Below, in pieces: positions 62,400 through 64,000 of a stretch of 64,000 nucleotides of DNA (positions are counted from its first letter, which is position 1; every line of letters begins with the position of its first letter). A model generated the notes under the pieces. The model did no database searches. It saw only the letters and a list, made by a program, of their open reading frames with translations, and was not told where the DNA came from. The DNA is from Anianabacter salinae (lineage in GTDB: Bacteria; Pseudomonadota; Alphaproteobacteria; Rhodobacterales; Rhodobacteraceae), in NCBI RefSeq assembly GCF_019061145.1, contig NZ_JAHQZS010000002.1, forward strand, positions 806,001 to 870,000, given 5' to 3'. A program made the translations under genes and the position numbers.

Positions 62400-62782
62400 G
62401 GCGCGCCCGCCCCCGCAGCGACCGCGAGCCGACCATCGCGCTGATCAACATCGTGTTCCTGATGCTGATCTTCTTTCTGGTGGCCGGAACACTGGCGCCG
62501 CCGCTCGACGGCGCGCTGCGGCTGGTGAACACCGCCGAGTGGGACGCCGCGCCGCCCCCGGATGCGCTGGTCCTGCACGCGGACGGCAGCCTTGCCTATC
62601 GCGGGGCACCGATTGCCTCTGCCGCCGCGTTCGCCGCGTCCTTGCCCGAGGAAGACCGCGACACCCTGCGCATCGTGCCCGACCGCGCCGCGCCTGCGCA
62701 GCGGCTGGTGGCCGTGGGCGCCCAATTGCGCGCCGCCGGGGCGGGCCGCATCGTCATCGTCACCGAAAGGGCCTTGCCATGA
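62396..62782 (+). CDS. ExbD-like protein 2 with Asp-to-Asn in the membrane helix
   Basis: A 128-residue ExbD-like protein with a short basic N terminus, one membrane helix and a periplasmic domain. The helix reads TIALINIVFLMLIFFLVAG, so the position of the conserved proton-binding Asp is Asn18. It overlaps both neighbours as ATGA. It probably forms a mixed dimer with the first ExbD. It may be a structural partner and not a proton carrier (inference). Confidence 0.85.
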   Translation: MRRARPRSDREPTIALINIVFLMLIFFLVAGTLAPPLDGALRLVNTAEWDAAPPPDALVLHADGSLAYRGAPIASAAAFAASLPEEDRDTLRIVPDRAAPAQRLVAVGAQLRAAGAGRIVIVTERALP

Positions 62783-63783
62783 TCGCCTCGTCCCGCCTGA
62801 TGGCAACTGCCGCGGTGCTGGCGGCCGTGGCGGTCCATGCGCTGGCGCTTGGCGCGACCCGAAGCGCCGAGGCGCCCGAGATCGAGGGCCGCAGCGGGGG
62901 CGCGGACGTGGCACTTGGGTCCGGGTTCGCCGACCTGGTCGCGGGGGCCACGCCGTCTGCGCAGGTCAGCGGCCGTGTCGCCCCGGAGCGTCCGGTCGAG
63001 ACAACGGCGCAAGAGGCCGCCGCCCCGGCGGACAGGCCCGAGATCACCATGACTGATGCACCGGGCGCCGCCCCCGTGCAGCCCCCAGTGCAGCCCGAGC
63101 GCGCGGCACCGGTTCCGCAGCAGGCCCGCGCCCCAACGTCTGCGCCGTCCGCGACCGATGCCGTTGTCCCGGACCCTGCCGCCTTGGCGGCTCTGTCTCC
63201 GACGGCCAGTGCCGCGCCGCCTGCGGCGGAAACTCCTCCGGTCCACCCCTCGCGCCTCACGCCAGAGGCCGCCGCACCGTCCCTGCGCAGCGAGGTTACG
63301 TCGGATGCCGTCGCACGCTCTCCCCGCCCCCGCGCCCGGACTGCCGCCTTTGAGGCCGCACATGCTGACCCGTCACAACCGCGCTCCCCCGCGCCGCCGC
63401 CTTCCGCCGCATCCACCGCCGGAAACGCCGAGATCACGGCGCGGCGGGGCGAGGCACGCGGGCAAGAGAATGCCGTCGCCGCCTCCAGCGGCGCGGCGGG
63501 ACGCGCGCAAACGACGGGCAACGCGGCGGCCAGCAACTACCGCGGCGAGATCATGCGCCGCATCCAGAGGGTGCCGCAGCCAAGCGGGAATTTCCGGGGA
63601 CAGGCGCTGGTGTCCTTCAGCATCGCACCGGGCGGCGGGCTGGCCTCGGCTGGCATCACTCGCAGTTCGGGGTCCGCTGTGCTCGACCGCGCAGCCCTGC
63701 GCGTCGTGCACAGCGCCGCACCCTTCCCCGCGCCGCCCCCCGGCGCGCAGACCCGCTATTCGGTGCAGATCGCTGGACGATGA
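62779..63783 (+). CDS. tonB: TonB energy-transducing protein
   Basis: A 334-residue inner-membrane protein with an N-terminal anchor (about 8-28), a long Pro/Ala-rich periplasmic spacer (about 60-240) and a C-terminal TonB domain (about 250-334) starting near NYRGEIMRRIQRVPQPSG and ending in YSVQIAGR. It links the ExbB/ExbD motor to the HmuR receptor. Being in the hmu operon, it is likely dedicated to heme import. Longer in-frame starts are shadows of the ExbD frame. Confidence 0.91.
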   Translation: MIASSRLMATAAVLAAVAVHALALGATRSAEAPEIEGRSGGADVALGSGFADLVAGATPSAQVSGRVAPERPVETTAQEAAAPADRPEITMTDAPGAAPVQPPVQPERAAPVPQQARAPTSAPSATDAVVPDPAALAALSPTASAAPPAAETPPVHPSRLTPEAAAPSLRSEVTSDAVARSPRPRARTAAFEAAHADPSQPRSPAPPPSAASTAGNAEITARRGEARGQENAVAASSGAAGRAQTTGNAAASNYRGEIMRRIQRVPQPSGNFRGQALVSFSIAPGGGLASAGITRSSGSAVLDRAALRVVHSAAPFPAPPPGAQTRYSVQIAGR

Positions 63784-63932
63784 AGGCGCTACAGGCGGCC
63801 CTCTTTACATTCCCGAGTTATTTTGTCAGCTATAGCATTGACGGTCCAAGCCACCTGCCGGAAGCCCGGACGCCGCCCCATACTTCCCCGAAGTCAGGCG
63901 CCCGCGCGGCGCGCAAGGCAGATGACAAGAAC

Positions 63933-64000
63933 ATGAACATGGCAAATGATCCCGACAGCTTCGGACGCGGCCAACCGGCGCGGACAGACGACGGGCAGAC
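63933..64000 (+). CDS. Possible start of a further gene, cut by window edge
   Basis: An ATG at 63933 opens a frame (MNMANDPDSFGRGQPARTDD...) that stays open to the window end, 22 codons. The composition is plausible for a polar N terminus, but there is no clear ribosome-binding site and too little sequence to name it. The 149 bp before it contain an AT-rich patch (about 63816-63845) that may hold its promoter. Confidence 0.3.
   Translation, partial: MNMANDPDSFGRGQPARTDDGQ

Noticed and set aside
63816-63845. GTCAGCTATAGCATTGAC region as a regulatory palindrome
   Set aside because: Only the central GCTATAGC is symmetric; the flanks are offset by two bases. The same 10-mer GCTATAGCAT also occurs at 53797 upstream of the unrelated LysR gene, so chance is likely.
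1-64000. CRISPR array, insertion sequences, integrase or phage genes
   Set aside because: No regularly spaced direct repeats, transposase motifs or integrase-like proteins were seen in any frame. The island idea at the tRNA rests only on the truncated barrel.

Overview
This 64 kb window is a uniformly GC-rich, gene-dense bacterial chromosome segment. Its gene families point to an alphaproteobacterium of the order Rhodobacterales (Roseobacter-type). The pointers are the SPOR lipoprotein/dacC/tmk/holB/TatD/MBL core block, a Hint-domain protein, two TRAP-TAXI transporters with fused permeases, a TamA/TamB pair, and a heme locus with a RirA/iron-rhodo-type TGA-N9-TCA box. This placement is inferred from gene content only. 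No rRNA, CRISPR array, insertion sequence or phage module was found, and no gap without a gene or gene remnant exceeds about 270 bp.

Layout. 1-4.7 kb: the 3' part of an allophanate hydrolase gene (urea use), then an AraC-type regulator divergent from two SDR oxidoreductases. 4.7-5.8 kb: the barrel half of a BamA-like gene, cut exactly at the 3' end of a tRNA-Ser(UGA) gene, which looks like an old tRNA-site recombination scar. 6-11.5 kb: a conserved housekeeping operon (SPOR lipoprotein, D,D-carboxypeptidase, thymidylate kinase, DNA polymerase III delta prime, TatD nuclease, MBL hydrolase), followed by an AEC transporter. 12.4-19.2 kb: a Hint protein and a polyamine-type ABC transporter operon on the minus strand, with two unusually enlarged permeases. 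19.4-26.9 kb: tamB-tamA, and divergently an orphan asparagine-synthetase-like protein.

26.9-53.8 kb is a catabolic region for hydroxylated aromatic compounds, with three main minus-strand units. Unit A (33.2 to 26.9 kb): TAXI binding protein, TRAP permease, IclR regulator, ACMSD-type amidohydrolase, flavin monooxygenase. Unit B (42.5 to 35.8 kb): TAXI binding protein, TRAP permease, LigW-like decarboxylase, flavin monooxygenase, second ACMSD-type amidohydrolase, with a divergent LysR gene. Unit C (53.7 to 43.6 kb): a ten-gene run of PcpA/LinE-type hydroquinone dioxygenase, MhqD-like hydrolase, maleylacetate reductase, a five-gene branched-chain-type ABC importer, a TfdB-like phenol hydroxylase and an intradiol (hydroxyquinol-type) dioxygenase, also with a divergent LysR gene. 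A TPP-dependent decarboxylase/synthase-like enzyme and a TauE/SafE exporter lie divergent from unit A. The inferred logic is import, decarboxylation and ring hydroxylation to hydroquinone or hydroxyquinol, ring cleavage to maleylacetate, then reduction to 3-oxoadipate.

54.8-63.8 kb is a complete heme-uptake locus: TonB-dependent receptor hmuR divergent from hmuSTUV, a small secreted four-cysteine protein, exbB, two exbD genes and tonB. The second ExbD has Asn in place of the essential membrane Asp. The window ends in what may be the first codons of another gene.

The most interesting items are the two-dioxygenase operon (unit C), the Asp/Asn ExbD pair, the tRNA-fused BamA remnant, the enlarged Pot-type permeases, and hairpins placed after the binding-protein gene in three separate transporter operons.
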